Part shown: in pieces, positions 53,543-61,583 of the stretch
How the letters are laid out: each line of letters opens with the position of its first letter
Numbering within the stretch: position 1 is the first letter of the stretch
Assembly (NCBI GenBank): GCA_002350615.1
Contig: DEFD01000028.1
Location: 76,496 to 140,495 of the forward strand
From: Bacteroidales bacterium UBA2861
GTDB taxonomy: Bacteria > Bacteroidota > Bacteroidia > Bacteroidales > UBA932
Length of the DNA: 64,000 bases
Direction: 5' to 3'
Program-made: the position numbers and the translations under genes
The notes under the pieces: model-generated
The model's input: only the letters and a program-made list of their open reading frames with translations
Databases searched by the model: none
Told to the model about the DNA's origin: nothing

Positions 53543-54820
53543 ATGAACAAAGACAATATAAACAGGAGAGCTTTTCTGGAGAGATTGGGAAGCATCGGAG
53601 CGCTCACCGCAGCCGCCGGGGCTTTCCCCTGGTTCCAGTCCTGCACCCCCAAGGCCACGGACGAAACGAAGGGCAACGTCGCCAGGCTCGGAATCATCGG
53701 CCCCGGTTCAAGGGGCCTGCTGCACATCAGGCATCTGCTCGACATCGACAACGCGAAAATCGTCGCCCTGTGCGACAACTACCCTGCGAACCTGGAAAAG
53801 GCGGCCGCCCTCGTCCCCGGAGCCAAACTCTATACTGACTGGCGTAAACTCCTGGAAGACAAGGAGGTGGACGGCGTCATCATCGCTACGCCCCTACACC
53901 TTCACTACGAAATGACCATCGCCGCGCTGGAAGCGGGCAAGCATGTCTTCTGCGAGAAAGCCATGGCCTATACCCAGGAGCAATGCCTGGAAATGTACCG
54001 TAAGCACCAGCAGACGGGCAAGGTTCTGATCATCGGCCAGCAGCGGATGTTCGATCCAAAGTATCTGCTTGCCATGAAGCGCATTCGCAGCGGCGAGTTC
54101 GGCCCTGTGGTCAACGTACGCGGCTACTGGTTCCGCAACGGGGACTGGCGCAGGGAGGTTCCGGCGGATCATCCGGAACTCGAAAGGCATATCAACTGGA
54201 GGCTCTACCGTGAGTATTCCAGAGGCCTGATGACGGAGCTTGCATGCCATCAGCTTCAGAACGGCACCTGGGCTACCGGGATGCTGCCGGAAAAGGTCAT
54301 CGGCACCGGAAACCTGGTGTATTGGAAAGACGGCCGCGAAGTACAGGACAGCGTATGCTGCATCTACACCTTCCCCAACGGGGTGAACATGACATTCGAG
54401 TCCGTAATCTCAAACAAGCATCTCGGCATGGGGGAAAGCATCCTCTGCAAGGAGGCCACCATCGACCTACCGGGCAACCGCATCTACCGGGAGCATGCGA
54501 CCTACAAAAGCGGCATGCATCATCTCATCACGGATATAGAAAAGGGCATCTTTTCCAGCACGGCTTTCGCAGGCACGAGCTGGGCGGCGGACAACAACCG
54601 CGACCTTCACGGCGAAGTGATCCTTGAAGATGCGGTGCCGGGCATAGAAGGAGACGGCAGCATCGAACTTATGCAGACGTTCTGCAACAGCGTCATCAGC
54701 GGCGAGCAGCCCAAGGATGTGTTGGAAGAGGGCTACTATGGTTCCATCCTCTGCCTGATGGGCGATGATGCCATCCTGCAGGAAAGGACCGTGAAGATGG
54801 AAAAAGACTGGATTATATGA
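53543..54820 (+). CDS. Gfo/Idh/MocA-family oxidoreductase with Tat-type signal
   Basis: A 425-residue protein. The N-terminus NRRAFLERLGSIGALTAAA has the twin-arginine pattern and a later cysteine (SCTPKA), so it is exported folded. The NAD(P) domain begins ARLGIIGPGSRGLLHIRHL, with HVFCEKAMAY giving the family's EK motif (E138-K139). The C-terminal part has GYWFRNGDWRREVP and MTELACHQLQ. The likely reaction is oxidoreduction of a sugar or cyclitol; some exported family members are glycosidases that use NAD. The stop overlaps the aroDA start (ATGA). Confidence 0.9.
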   Translation: MNKDNINRRAFLERLGSIGALTAAAGAFPWFQSCTPKATDETKGNVARLGIIGPGSRGLLHIRHLLDIDNAKIVALCDNYPANLEKAAALVPGAKLYTDWRKLLEDKEVDGVIIATPLHLHYEMTIAALEAGKHVFCEKAMAYTQEQCLEMYRKHQQTGKVLIIGQQRMFDPKYLLAMKRIRSGEFGPVVNVRGYWFRNGDWRREVPADHPELERHINWRLYREYSRGLMTELACHQLQNGTWATGMLPEKVIGTGNLVYWKDGREVQDSVCCIYTFPNGVNMTFESVISNKHLGMGESILCKEATIDLPGNRIYREHATYKSGMHHLITDIEKGIFSSTAFAGTSWAADNNRDLHGEVILEDAVPGIEGDGSIELMQTFCNSVISGEQPKDVLEEGYYGSILCLMGDDAILQERTVKMEKDWII

Positions 54821-57462
54821 TCTGCACCAGCATACAATATAAATCATACGAGGAAATCCTGGACATTCTGCAGGATCCGCATGTGGAACTCGCCGAGATC
54901 AGGTTGGACCGCTGCAATCTGAAAGACAAGGAGATAGAGGAGCTTTTCAGCGAAACCGACACGCCTCTCATCGCCACCTGCCGCATTGCGGAACTATCCG
55001 AACGCGAGGCCGAGCGGCGCCTCTCCATTGCCATTCAGGCGGGGGCACGCTTCGCCGACCTTGAACTCGAGGCCAGCGCGGACTTCAGCAAACGCTTCCG
55101 CGCCCTCTGTCACGAGTGCGGCACGGAAATCATCCGTTCCTGGCACGATTTTGAGGGCACGCCGGACCTGGAATACCTCAAAATGATCCAGGCGCGCTGC
55201 TACCGCTACGGTGCGGATATCGCCAAAATCGTCACCACATGCCGGAACGCTTCCGACGCCGCCACAATCCTGGCTCTTTACGGCCCCGAAGATGCCAGAC
55301 CGGTTCAGCCCCAAACCGGAGAGTCGGCTTTTGCCGACGGCGTACCTCCACGAATTGGGGAGACCGTACATGGGATGGAGGGTCACACCGAAAATCGGCC
55401 CGAAATTGGGGAGACGGTCCAAGGAATGGAGGGTCTCCCCCAGAATGAGGACGATGAAGTGTGCAAGGTGTCCCAAAATTCTGGACACCTGACACAAAAT
55501 CGGCCTAAAACGTGCGAGGTGTCCCAAAATCAGGGACACCTGACACAGTTCGGCGAAGGCCTGCCCGTTCCCGGAGCGCCAGCGACAAGCCAAAGGCCGG
55601 GGTATATTAGGGGTGCGGCCCCTAATGACGCAGGCGAAGGCCTGCCCGTTCCAACGGAACGTCTGATCGCTTTCGGAATGGGGCAGGAGGGACGTGCCAC
55701 CAGGATAGAGTGTCTGAAACGGGGAGCCCCGTTCACATACGCATGCCTGACCGAAGAGGATGCCACGGCACCGGGACAGATTCAGGTGGACAGGCTGTTC
55801 CAAATGGTTTACGCCGGTCTGCCGGCTCCGGGAGGCTTCTATCGGAACGACCTCGAAGTGCCGGCATCGAAGAGCTTTGCCCAAAGGGCGATAATCGCCG
55901 CCGCGCTTGCAGAAGGCAGAAGCCATCTGCGCCGCTATACGCCCTGCGGGGACAGTGAGGCGGCGATAGCCGTGGCCAGGGCCATCGGGGCACGGGTCCG
56001 GCTGGACGGAAGCACCCTCAGCATCGACGGCATCGGAGCCTGCCTCCAGCCGGAGCATCAGCGCCAAGCCGAAGGGCGGGGCGCATTCGGGGCGGCGTCC
56101 CTGAAAGCCACGGAGGGTCGTACCACGGGGCAGCGGCACTCCGAAGGACGGGGCGCATTTGGAGCGGCGTCCCTAACAGCCACGGAGGGGCAGACCCCGG
56201 AGCAGCGGCAAGCCGAAGGGCGGGGCGCATCGGGAGCGGAACCCCTGATGACGCAGGCGAAGGCCTGCCAGGCGCAGCCATGCGCCGCCCCGGCCGCCCA
56301 TCCTCTGCACCTGAGCGAAATCCATGCAGGCGAATCCGGCCTCCTTACCCGGCTGCTCATCCCCCTGCTGGCGGTGCTGAACGAAGGCCCCGCTACCATA
56401 ACCGGCGAGAAAACGCTCTCCAACCGCCCCCTCAAAGGCGTCAGCGACATCATGGCAAGCTTCGGCGTACTGGTTAAGGAGCACAAGGTTCCCATCACGG
56501 TGCACGGAAACATCATCCCCGGCACGGCCGAAATTTCCGGCAAGGACGGCTCCCAGCTCATTTCCGGTCTCCTGATGGCCCTGCCCTTCTGCGCAAAGCC
56601 GAGCACCCTTCTGATTTCCGATCCCAAAAGCATCCCCTACATGTTCATCACATGCGACTTGCTGAAGAAATTCGGCATCCGCATATCTTCTGAAATGGAG
56701 GGCGACGCCGCGATGATAGAACAGCAGGACTGGAGCGCCTGCACCGGAATCACTTTCAAGATTAAAGGCGGGCAGAAATATCACGCCGCCGACATCGACC
56801 TGGAAGGAGACTGGAGCGCCGCAGCCAATTTCCTTGTTGCCGGAGCGATATTCGGGAATGCGGAAGTTCACGGACTGGAAACGGACAGCATCCAGGCTGA
56901 CCTGGCGATAGCCGACATCATAGTGCAGGCCGGTGCCATAGTGTCCGAACTGGACGATGCCGTCTGCGTGAGCAAGGCCCCGCTGGAAGGTTTCGAAGCG
57001 GACCTGAACAACGCCCCCGACCTCTTCCCCATCGTTTCAATCCTTGCGGCTTTCAGTGACGGGATGTCCAGAATATCCGGTCTCGGAAGGCTTGTGGGAA
57101 AGGAAAGCAACCGTGCGGAAGCCATTCTGGATATTCTCAAAAGGTTGGGAGTAAAGGCGCAGGAAGATGGCGACGACCTGCTGGTGTGGGGAGAAAACCT
57201 TGCCTCACGCGCCCTCAACGGCCGTCTCCTCAAAGGTGGCAAGTTCTCTTCCCTCGGAGACCACCGCCTGGCGATGGCCCTGAAGGTCGCCTCCATCGGC
57301 GCCTCACCCGCAACGGCATACGGGCTTGCCAAGGCACTCGCCGACGCCTCTGCCCCGGCCGGCGGCATTGCTCCTTCGGACAAAGCCGCGCCCATCGTCA
57401 TAGACGACCCCGCCTGCGTGGCAAAATCTTTCCCCGAATTCTTCGAATCCTTTGATTTCTAG
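54817..57462 (+). CDS. fused 3-dehydroquinate dehydratase (type I) and EPSP synthase with two repeat insertions
   Basis: An 881-residue fusion of two shikimate-pathway enzymes. The AroD part (1-157 and about 281-335) has H110 (RSWHDFEGTP) and the Schiff-base lysine K137 (ADIAKIVTT), then AFGMGQEGRATRIECL. The AroA part (from about 340) has LEVPASKSFAQRAIIAAAL, HAGESGLLTRLL, ALPFCAKPS and LGDHRLAMAL. Residues about 158-280 split the AroD domain, and about 409-494 interrupt the AroA domain. Both are made of repeats and hairpin DNA and keep frame. The fusion supplies EPSP for the chorismate synthase at 49761. It overlaps the oxidoreductase gene upstream by 4 bp. Confidence 0.92.
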   Translation: MICTSIQYKSYEEILDILQDPHVELAEIRLDRCNLKDKEIEELFSETDTPLIATCRIAELSEREAERRLSIAIQAGARFADLELEASADFSKRFRALCHECGTEIIRSWHDFEGTPDLEYLKMIQARCYRYGADIAKIVTTCRNASDAATILALYGPEDARPVQPQTGESAFADGVPPRIGETVHGMEGHTENRPEIGETVQGMEGLPQNEDDEVCKVSQNSGHLTQNRPKTCEVSQNQGHLTQFGEGLPVPGAPATSQRPGYIRGAAPNDAGEGLPVPTERLIAFGMGQEGRATRIECLKRGAPFTYACLTEEDATAPGQIQVDRLFQMVYAGLPAPGGFYRNDLEVPASKSFAQRAIIAAALAEGRSHLRRYTPCGDSEAAIAVARAIGARVRLDGSTLSIDGIGACLQPEHQRQAEGRGAFGAASLKATEGRTTGQRHSEGRGAFGAASLTATEGQTPEQRQAEGRGASGAEPLMTQAKACQAQPCAAPAAHPLHLSEIHAGESGLLTRLLIPLLAVLNEGPATITGEKTLSNRPLKGVSDIMASFGVLVKEHKVPITVHGNIIPGTAEISGKDGSQLISGLLMALPFCAKPSTLLISDPKSIPYMFITCDLLKKFGIRISSEMEGDAAMIEQQDWSACTGITFKIKGGQKYHAADIDLEGDWSAAANFLVAGAIFGNAEVHGLETDSIQADLAIADIIVQAGAIVSELDDAVCVSKAPLEGFEADLNNAPDLFPIVSILAAFSDGMSRISGLGRLVGKESNRAEAILDILKRLGVKAQEDGDDLLVWGENLASRALNGRLLKGGKFSSLGDHRLAMALKVASIGASPATAYGLAKALADASAPAGGIAPSDKAAPIVIDDPACVAKSFPEFFESFDF
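55323..55338. repeat. perfect hairpin inside aroDA
   Basis: GTCGGC, TTTT, GCCGAC: a six-base-pair stem with a four-base loop at the left end of the first insertion. Confidence 0.7.
55351..55440. repeat. twin-hairpin element, first copy in aroDA (51-bp period)
   Basis: Unit 1 (55351-55389) and unit 2 (55401-55440) share TTGGGGAGAC and GGATGGAGGGTC-like ends, with GGGGAGAC at 55357 and 55408, 51 bp apart. In unit 2 GGGGAGAC (55408-55415) pairs perfectly with GTCTCCCC (55433-55440). The spacer at 55390-55407 is GAAAATCGGCCCGAAATT, the shared core. Confidence 0.85.
55461..55547. repeat. twin-hairpin element, second copy in aroDA (51-bp period)
   Basis: AGGTGTCC (55466-55473) pairs with GGACACCT (55483-55490), and AGGTGTCCC (55517-55525) pairs with GGGACACCT (55533-55541). 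AGGTGTCCCAAAAT and GGACACCTGACACA each recur exactly 51 bp apart. The spacer 55494-55511 is ACAAAATCGGCCTAAAAC. The arms have no similarity to those of the copy 100 bp away, but the period and core are the same. Confidence 0.9.
55552..55652. repeat. 20-bp direct repeats and a hairpin inside aroDA
   Basis: GGCGAAGGCCTGCCCGTTCC occurs at 55552-55571 and 55633-55652. Between them ATTAGGGG (55606-55613) pairs with CCCCTAAT (55619-55626). The 28-bp stretch beginning CCCCTAATGACGCAGG at 55619 returns at 56242-56269 with one mismatch, linking the two insertions of the gene. Confidence 0.9.
56069..56269. repeat. in-frame tandem repeat inside the AroA domain (72-bp unit)
   Basis: CCGAAGGGCGGGGCGCAT-like unit starts at 56069, 56141 and 56213, an exact 72-bp period. 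The translation repeats EGRGAFGAASLxATEG. The last copy runs into CCCCTGATGACGCAGGCGAA (56242-56269), the segment shared with 55619-55646. Confidence 0.92.
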
Positions 57463-57468
57463 AGAGAT

Positions 57469-58560
57469 ATGAAATACGTCAAGATCCTCACAATCATCTT
57501 CGCAGCGGCGTGCCTCCTTTGCGCCGGGTGCAAAAAAGACAAATCTGAGAACATAAGCCCAGACGTTCTCGAGTTCCCGGACTATCCCATCAAGATCCAG
57601 CTTGGCGATAATTTCCAGCCTGAAATTGTCGTGGAACCAGCGAACCTGGCCGGGAAAATCAAGTGGAAGAGCAGCAACAAGAACGTGGTAACGGTCAAAA
57701 ACGGCATACTGACCGCAGAGGGAGAGGGTTTGGCTGAGATTTCCGCAACGATAGGCAATTCTACCGCCCTGGTCGACGTGGAAGTGGTTCCCAAACGATA
57801 CATCCTCAGCCTGATGAAGCTCGACAATGATAATAAAGGCGTCCTGCAAGAAATGAAGGACGGCTATATGACCACCACCTTCAACGTGGACGGAGATTAT
57901 CGCTACATCGTGCTTTGGGACAATGAAGCCCAAGACTATGTGAAGGAGGAAGCAGTAGATAACTTCGACGCGAATTTCACCGGCAAATTCATAGGCGAGG
58001 GCACGGCGGCCGGTTTCGCTCCACTGAAGACCGAATGGGCCATGTACGGCTACCACGGCATCCTGCTCATCAACCGCAAACCCCGCGAAAACGCGCAGCT
58101 CAATATCCGCTTCAACATCAGCGAGGAAGACTGGATCCAGATGACGGTGCACATCAACACCTATTATGCGCAAGACGTATATTTCTGTCTGAAAGGCACC
58201 GACTACCCGCTCGCCACCCTGCAGAACATTGGCAACATTGGCAGTTCGGTCCAGATTGTGGCTAAAAAGCCGAATGCCGACATGACCGCTCTGGAGCAGA
58301 TAAACAAAGCCGGCACCGCATTCTATGAAGTGAGCGCGAACGATGACAGAATCGACTGTTCGGTCGTCCCCGACCCCTCCGGCGATTACTGCTATTTCAA
58401 TATCAAAAGGAAGAACAACAGCGAAAACATCGAATTGAGCGACAAGGTGTATGTTCGATATTACCCCAGCGGAGTCGGCACCTCAGGCTACTCCAGCAAG
58501 GTTCTTCGCTTCACCACCAAGGCAGTGACCTACTACGACATCGTTGCCTTGCGCATGTAG
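57469..58560 (+). CDS. lipoprotein with bacterial Ig-like (BIG2-type) domain
   Basis: A 363-residue protein. The leader ends in AACLLCAGCKKDKSE (lipobox). A BIG2-like domain at about 40-115 reads KIKWKSSNKNVVTVKNG and GLAEISATIGNSTALVDVEV. The remaining 240 residues are beta-rich with DYRYIVLWDNEAQDYVKEE and DDRIDCSVVPDPSGDYC; no family is recognised. The gene starts 6 bp after aroDA. A long hairpin without a T-run follows its stop. Confidence 0.72.
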   Translation: MKYVKILTIIFAAACLLCAGCKKDKSENISPDVLEFPDYPIKIQLGDNFQPEIVVEPANLAGKIKWKSSNKNVVTVKNGILTAEGEGLAEISATIGNSTALVDVEVVPKRYILSLMKLDNDNKGVLQEMKDGYMTTTFNVDGDYRYIVLWDNEAQDYVKEEAVDNFDANFTGKFIGEGTAAGFAPLKTEWAMYGYHGILLINRKPRENAQLNIRFNISEEDWIQMTVHINTYYAQDVYFCLKGTDYPLATLQNIGNIGSSVQIVAKKPNADMTALEQINKAGTAFYEVSANDDRIDCSVVPDPSGDYCYFNIKRKNNSENIELSDKVYVRYYPSGVGTSGYSSKVLRFTTKAVTYYDIVALRM

Positions 58561-58585
58561 ATCCACATCTGCCTTCACCGGCATA

Positions 58586-58613
58586 GCCGCCGGACTTGCC
58601 ACCTTCCGGCGGC
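58586..58613. repeat. strong hairpin after the BIG2 lipoprotein gene
   Basis: GCCGCCGG (58586-58593) pairs perfectly with CCGGCGGC (58606-58613) around a 12-base loop, and GGCA/TGCC extends the stem beyond a 2-base bulge. No T-run follows, so it is not a standard terminator. Confidence 0.7.
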
Positions 58614-58657
58614 GGTGCCAGTCAACCTCGGCACATTCCAGCGGCTGAGACAGCCTT

Positions 58658-58749
58658 AGTGATGGTAATCGGCGATTTTTCTGCCGGCTACCTTCATTTT
58701 GGGCCGTTTTTGACGGTAGTCGGTAAGTTTTTTACCGGCTACCATCACT
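58658..58749. repeat. twin-hairpin element with 10-bp terminal inverted repeats (51-bp period)
   Basis: AGTGATGGTA (58658-58667) and TACCATCACT (58740-58749) are perfect terminal inverted repeats. Two 29-bp units, 58664-58692 and 58715-58743, each run from GGTA to CCGGCTACC, are self-complementary and stand 51 bp apart. The spacer on the minus strand (58694-58713) is TCAAAAACGGCCCAAAATGA. This is the clearest member of the family. Confidence 0.9.
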
Positions 58750-58779
58750 TTCCTCGCCTGCCACCCCACGACTATTCAT

Positions 58780-58833
58780 AAAGTGCGCTTCGCCTTCCCG
58801 GAATTCTACGAATCTTTTGACGGAGTGAAATAG
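58780..58833 (+). pseudogene. relic-like copy of the aroA 3' end
   Basis: The frame ending at TAG 58831-58833 reads FPEFYESFDGVK; the end of the aroDA gene reads FPEFFESFDF. Over 27 bases (58795-58821 against 57430-57456) 23 match, and most differences are synonymous. No start or upstream homology is seen, so this is a stranded tail, or a chance match of a short motif. Confidence 0.4.
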
Positions 58834-58839
58834 TCTTGC

Positions 58840-58949
58840 GGGCGAGGTCCGATTTTATCAGCACGATCTCGCCCGGGCAAACGGCCGCAGATGCCGCTCC
58901 AAGGCCAATCTGGTGGGCGAGGTACCGAACAAATAATCGGGCCTCGCCC
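58840..58949. repeat. hairpin pair with GGGCGAGGT units (75-bp period)
   Basis: GGGCGAGGT at 58840 and 58915. In the first unit GGGCGAG pairs with CTCGCCC (58868-58874); in the second GGGCGAGG pairs with CCTCGCCC (58942-58949). Between them lies CAAACGGCCGCAGAT (58879-58893), similar to the core of the twin-hairpin family. Confidence 0.65.
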
Positions 58950-59036
58950 GTTTTCACGGTGAAATAATTTTCCCAAAAAGTACCAATATGCGCCATGCCG
59001 GAAATCCAGTGTGTAACCTTATTATAAAAAAGGTTA

Positions 59037-59044
59037 TATATTTG
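59037..59044 (+). promoter_or_regulatory. -7 element TATATTTG of the lipoprotein/SusC operon
   Basis: Exact match to TAnnTTTG, 28 bases before the ATG at 59073. A usual -33 TTTG is not clear. Confidence 0.6.
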
Positions 59045-59072
59045 GGTAGAAAACTACTAATAACCGGCATAT

Positions 59073-61580
59073 ATGTCACAACACAAATTCCTATCGGCAT
59101 TCGCGCTGCTTTGCGGGATGGTGCTCCTGTCCTGTGCAAAGAACGAAAGCGCGACAGATGCGCAACGGGACCGGCTGTCGCTCAATCTGGGCATTGCACC
59201 CAGCAGCACCCGGACCTGGCTGGATTCCTCGGTTGACGAGGGGCCGCTTCCGGTTTACTGGAGCGACGGCGACCGCGTGGCCGTGAACGGCACCACAAGT
59301 TCACCGATCCGGGTCGAAGACGGGCAGAAACTGTCCAGCGCAATCTTCCAGCTCAGAAATGTAAGCGCCCCTTACAAGATCGTCTATCCTGCGGCGGCAT
59401 GGAAAGGCAGCTCTGAAAGCGGCATCCTCATCGACATTCCGGCAACGCAGGAATGGACTGAAGGGAGTTTTGCGAGCGGGGCGGCCCTACTTTACGGAGA
59501 ATCGCAGGACGGCGGGAGCGCAAGCCTTCAGAACCTGTGCGGAGCCATCCGCGTACGTCTGAACGACTCCGAGGGTTCGGTAATCAAGTCCCTGAAAATA
59601 AGCAGCCTCGGTGGAGAGTCCATTGCGGGAAGTTTCCTCCTCAAGGACGGATCTCTCAGCGCGGCGGCGCAGGGCGGGGTAAGCGAAATCTCCATGACCA
59701 TACCGGAAACGGGAGTCGCGCTCTCGGCCGAAGGTACGGACTTTTACTTCGCAATCCCCGCGGGAAGTTATTCCAAGGGCTTCCTCATCCGCTTCGACGA
59801 TGCACGCAAACACATCCAGAGGAGCTTCTGGCTCAGGGAGTCGGAGGAGGCAGAGGAAGGCGTGAGCGTTGTTGCGGGCAGGATCGTATGCTTCGCCAAC
59901 TCGGCTTACGACCCGGATGCCAGGGAAATCTGCACTCCCGAGGACTGGGAGGAATTCGCGGCGGCATACAACTCCGAGGACGCGGGCTGGGAAGACGAAT
60001 GGCTCTGCAAGGACGGCACCATACGCATCGGAGCCGATTTCCAGGCAGAGAATCTCACCCCTGTCAAAATCCTCACCGGAGTGCTCGACGGCTGCGGCCA
60101 CACTATCACGATGAGCGCGATGACCAGCCCCCTGGTACGTTCCCTGACGGGTAGCGACGCGGCGATAAGGAACCTTACCATCGCCGGCACCAACGCCCCG
60201 GCGGACCTCAACCTCGCCTCGATATTTGCAGGGAACCTGAAAGAAGGCGCAACTATTGAAAACTGCACCAACAAGGCCGTACTGAGCATTTTCGCCGATC
60301 AGAAAACCGTAACGGCCCCCTTCGCGAGGGACCTTTACCACGGCAACATCCTCAACTGCACCAACGAAGCCGACGTAAGGCCTTCGATAGACATTTCCGA
60401 TGGAGACTACCCCGTTACAGCAGCAGGAATCGTGGCTACGGTGAAGCCGCTGAGCGGAGACGCCCTGGAAGGCCCCTGCCTCATCAAGGGCTGCACCAAC
60501 AAGGGCGATGTCATAATAACCCTGATAAAGCCCTCCAACAACAATAAAAAACCTGTCTGCGCAGGCTACGGGGGCATTTTGGGAACCGTACTCGCCGGAG
60601 ACGAAACCAGTTTCCTCCGTATCGAGAACTGCGTCAACGAAGGGGACATTTCACTGAAACTCCAAAACGACCCCTCCACTTCCAACGGCTCTCTCAGCGG
60701 AGTCGGCGGAATAGTGGGCATGGCGGCGAACATAACTTCCAACGGCACCAACTTCATCTGGTCCAAGCGCGGCAGTAACGTGCTCGCCGATGAATTCGAC
60801 AGTTTCGACGGCATCTATTTCGAGATGTCCGGGTGCACCAACTACGGAAGCACCAACAACGACGTCACGAGCGTCTGCAGCTCGGACGAGCCTTACAAAG
60901 CATTCTCCGGAGGTCTCATAGGAGTTGTCAACGGACTCCAGGCGGCACATGCCAAGATAGACAGTTGCAGCAATTTCGGCAATGTAACTGTATATCAGGG
61001 CGTCAGCTACACCAGGGCGGCGCTCGGTCAGGGAGCCGGAGGATTCGCCGGATATGCCGGCTACGCCGATTTCACGGACTGTGTGCAGAAAGCGCAGAAG
61101 GTCGGATCCATGAAATGGCATTCATATTCCGCCAGCGGCGGCCTCGGCTATGTACATCTTGCATTCAAGATGATCCGCTGCAAGATTTTCAGCGAGATAG
61201 ACCTCGTGCGCGCCACCAATTACAGCCAGGACAATTACAGCCTGGGATTCACCATCAGCAGCCGCGTCAATACCCAGGGCGGCGTGAAGCCCAACATCCT
61301 CGAACTTGAAGGTTCCGAGGTCACGGACTGCAGCTTCGGCGGCAGCATCTCCCTCAGCGCGAATGTGGTCACTTATAGCGCAAAGACAGGATTCGGAAAC
61401 GCGGTGGTGACCAATATCACCGCATCCAACTTCGACCAGTTCATCGCTTCGCCGTCGGCGAACGTGAACCACTTTGAAAAGACCGCATTCGGAAGTCATT
61501 CCGGCGGACTCGGCTACAAGATCCTGGACAAGATCCGGATCAGCGGAAGCTCTTATTGGGACGGAACTTTAAGCGAATAG
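59073..61580 (+). CDS. fimbrillin-like lipoprotein with beta-helix (CTNxG) repeats
   Basis: An 835-residue protein with leader FLSAFALLCGMVLLSC. The first 270 residues are fimbrillin-like (STRTWLDSS, VYWSDGDRVAVNG, YKIVYPAAAW, LKISSLGGESIAGSF). From about 300 a repeat region begins with GVLDGCGHTITMSAMTSPL and runs through IENCTNKAVL, ILNCTNEADV, IKGCTNKGDV, IENCVNEGDI, MSGCTNYGST and IDSCSNFGNV. These are rungs of a right-handed beta-helix of the GLUG-like kind, common in surface adhesins. First gene of an operon that leads to the SusC gene at 63595. Confidence 0.8.
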   Translation: MSQHKFLSAFALLCGMVLLSCAKNESATDAQRDRLSLNLGIAPSSTRTWLDSSVDEGPLPVYWSDGDRVAVNGTTSSPIRVEDGQKLSSAIFQLRNVSAPYKIVYPAAAWKGSSESGILIDIPATQEWTEGSFASGAALLYGESQDGGSASLQNLCGAIRVRLNDSEGSVIKSLKISSLGGESIAGSFLLKDGSLSAAAQGGVSEISMTIPETGVALSAEGTDFYFAIPAGSYSKGFLIRFDDARKHIQRSFWLRESEEAEEGVSVVAGRIVCFANSAYDPDAREICTPEDWEEFAAAYNSEDAGWEDEWLCKDGTIRIGADFQAENLTPVKILTGVLDGCGHTITMSAMTSPLVRSLTGSDAAIRNLTIAGTNAPADLNLASIFAGNLKEGATIENCTNKAVLSIFADQKTVTAPFARDLYHGNILNCTNEADVRPSIDISDGDYPVTAAGIVATVKPLSGDALEGPCLIKGCTNKGDVIITLIKPSNNNKKPVCAGYGGILGTVLAGDETSFLRIENCVNEGDISLKLQNDPSTSNGSLSGVGGIVGMAANITSNGTNFIWSKRGSNVLADEFDSFDGIYFEMSGCTNYGSTNNDVTSVCSSDEPYKAFSGGLIGVVNGLQAAHAKIDSCSNFGNVTVYQGVSYTRAALGQGAGGFAGYAGYADFTDCVQKAQKVGSMKWHSYSASGGLGYVHLAFKMIRCKIFSEIDLVRATNYSQDNYSLGFTISSRVNTQGGVKPNILELEGSEVTDCSFGGSISLSANVVTYSAKTGFGNAVVTNITASNFDQFIASPSANVNHFEKTAFGSHSGGLGYKILDKIRISGSSYWDGTLSE

Positions 61581-61583
61581 ATT

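Larger units (their letters stand above)
58561..59072. other. intergenic spacer made of hairpins, a gene relic and a promoter
   Basis: This 512-bp spacer holds no gene I can support. In order it contains a strong hairpin (58586-58613), a twin-hairpin element (58658-58749), a relic-like copy of the aroA 3' end (58780-58833), a further hairpin pair (58840-58949) and the promoter of the next gene (59037-59044). Confidence 0.7.

Noticed and set aside
55351..55547. Small CRISPR array
   Set aside because: Only two units per locus, units differ between loci and the spacers are conserved, which is the opposite of a CRISPR; there are no cas genes.
58772..58996. 74-codon minus-strand frame
   Set aside because: It runs through the hairpin pair and the aroA-tail relic, shows no motif and has no promoter.
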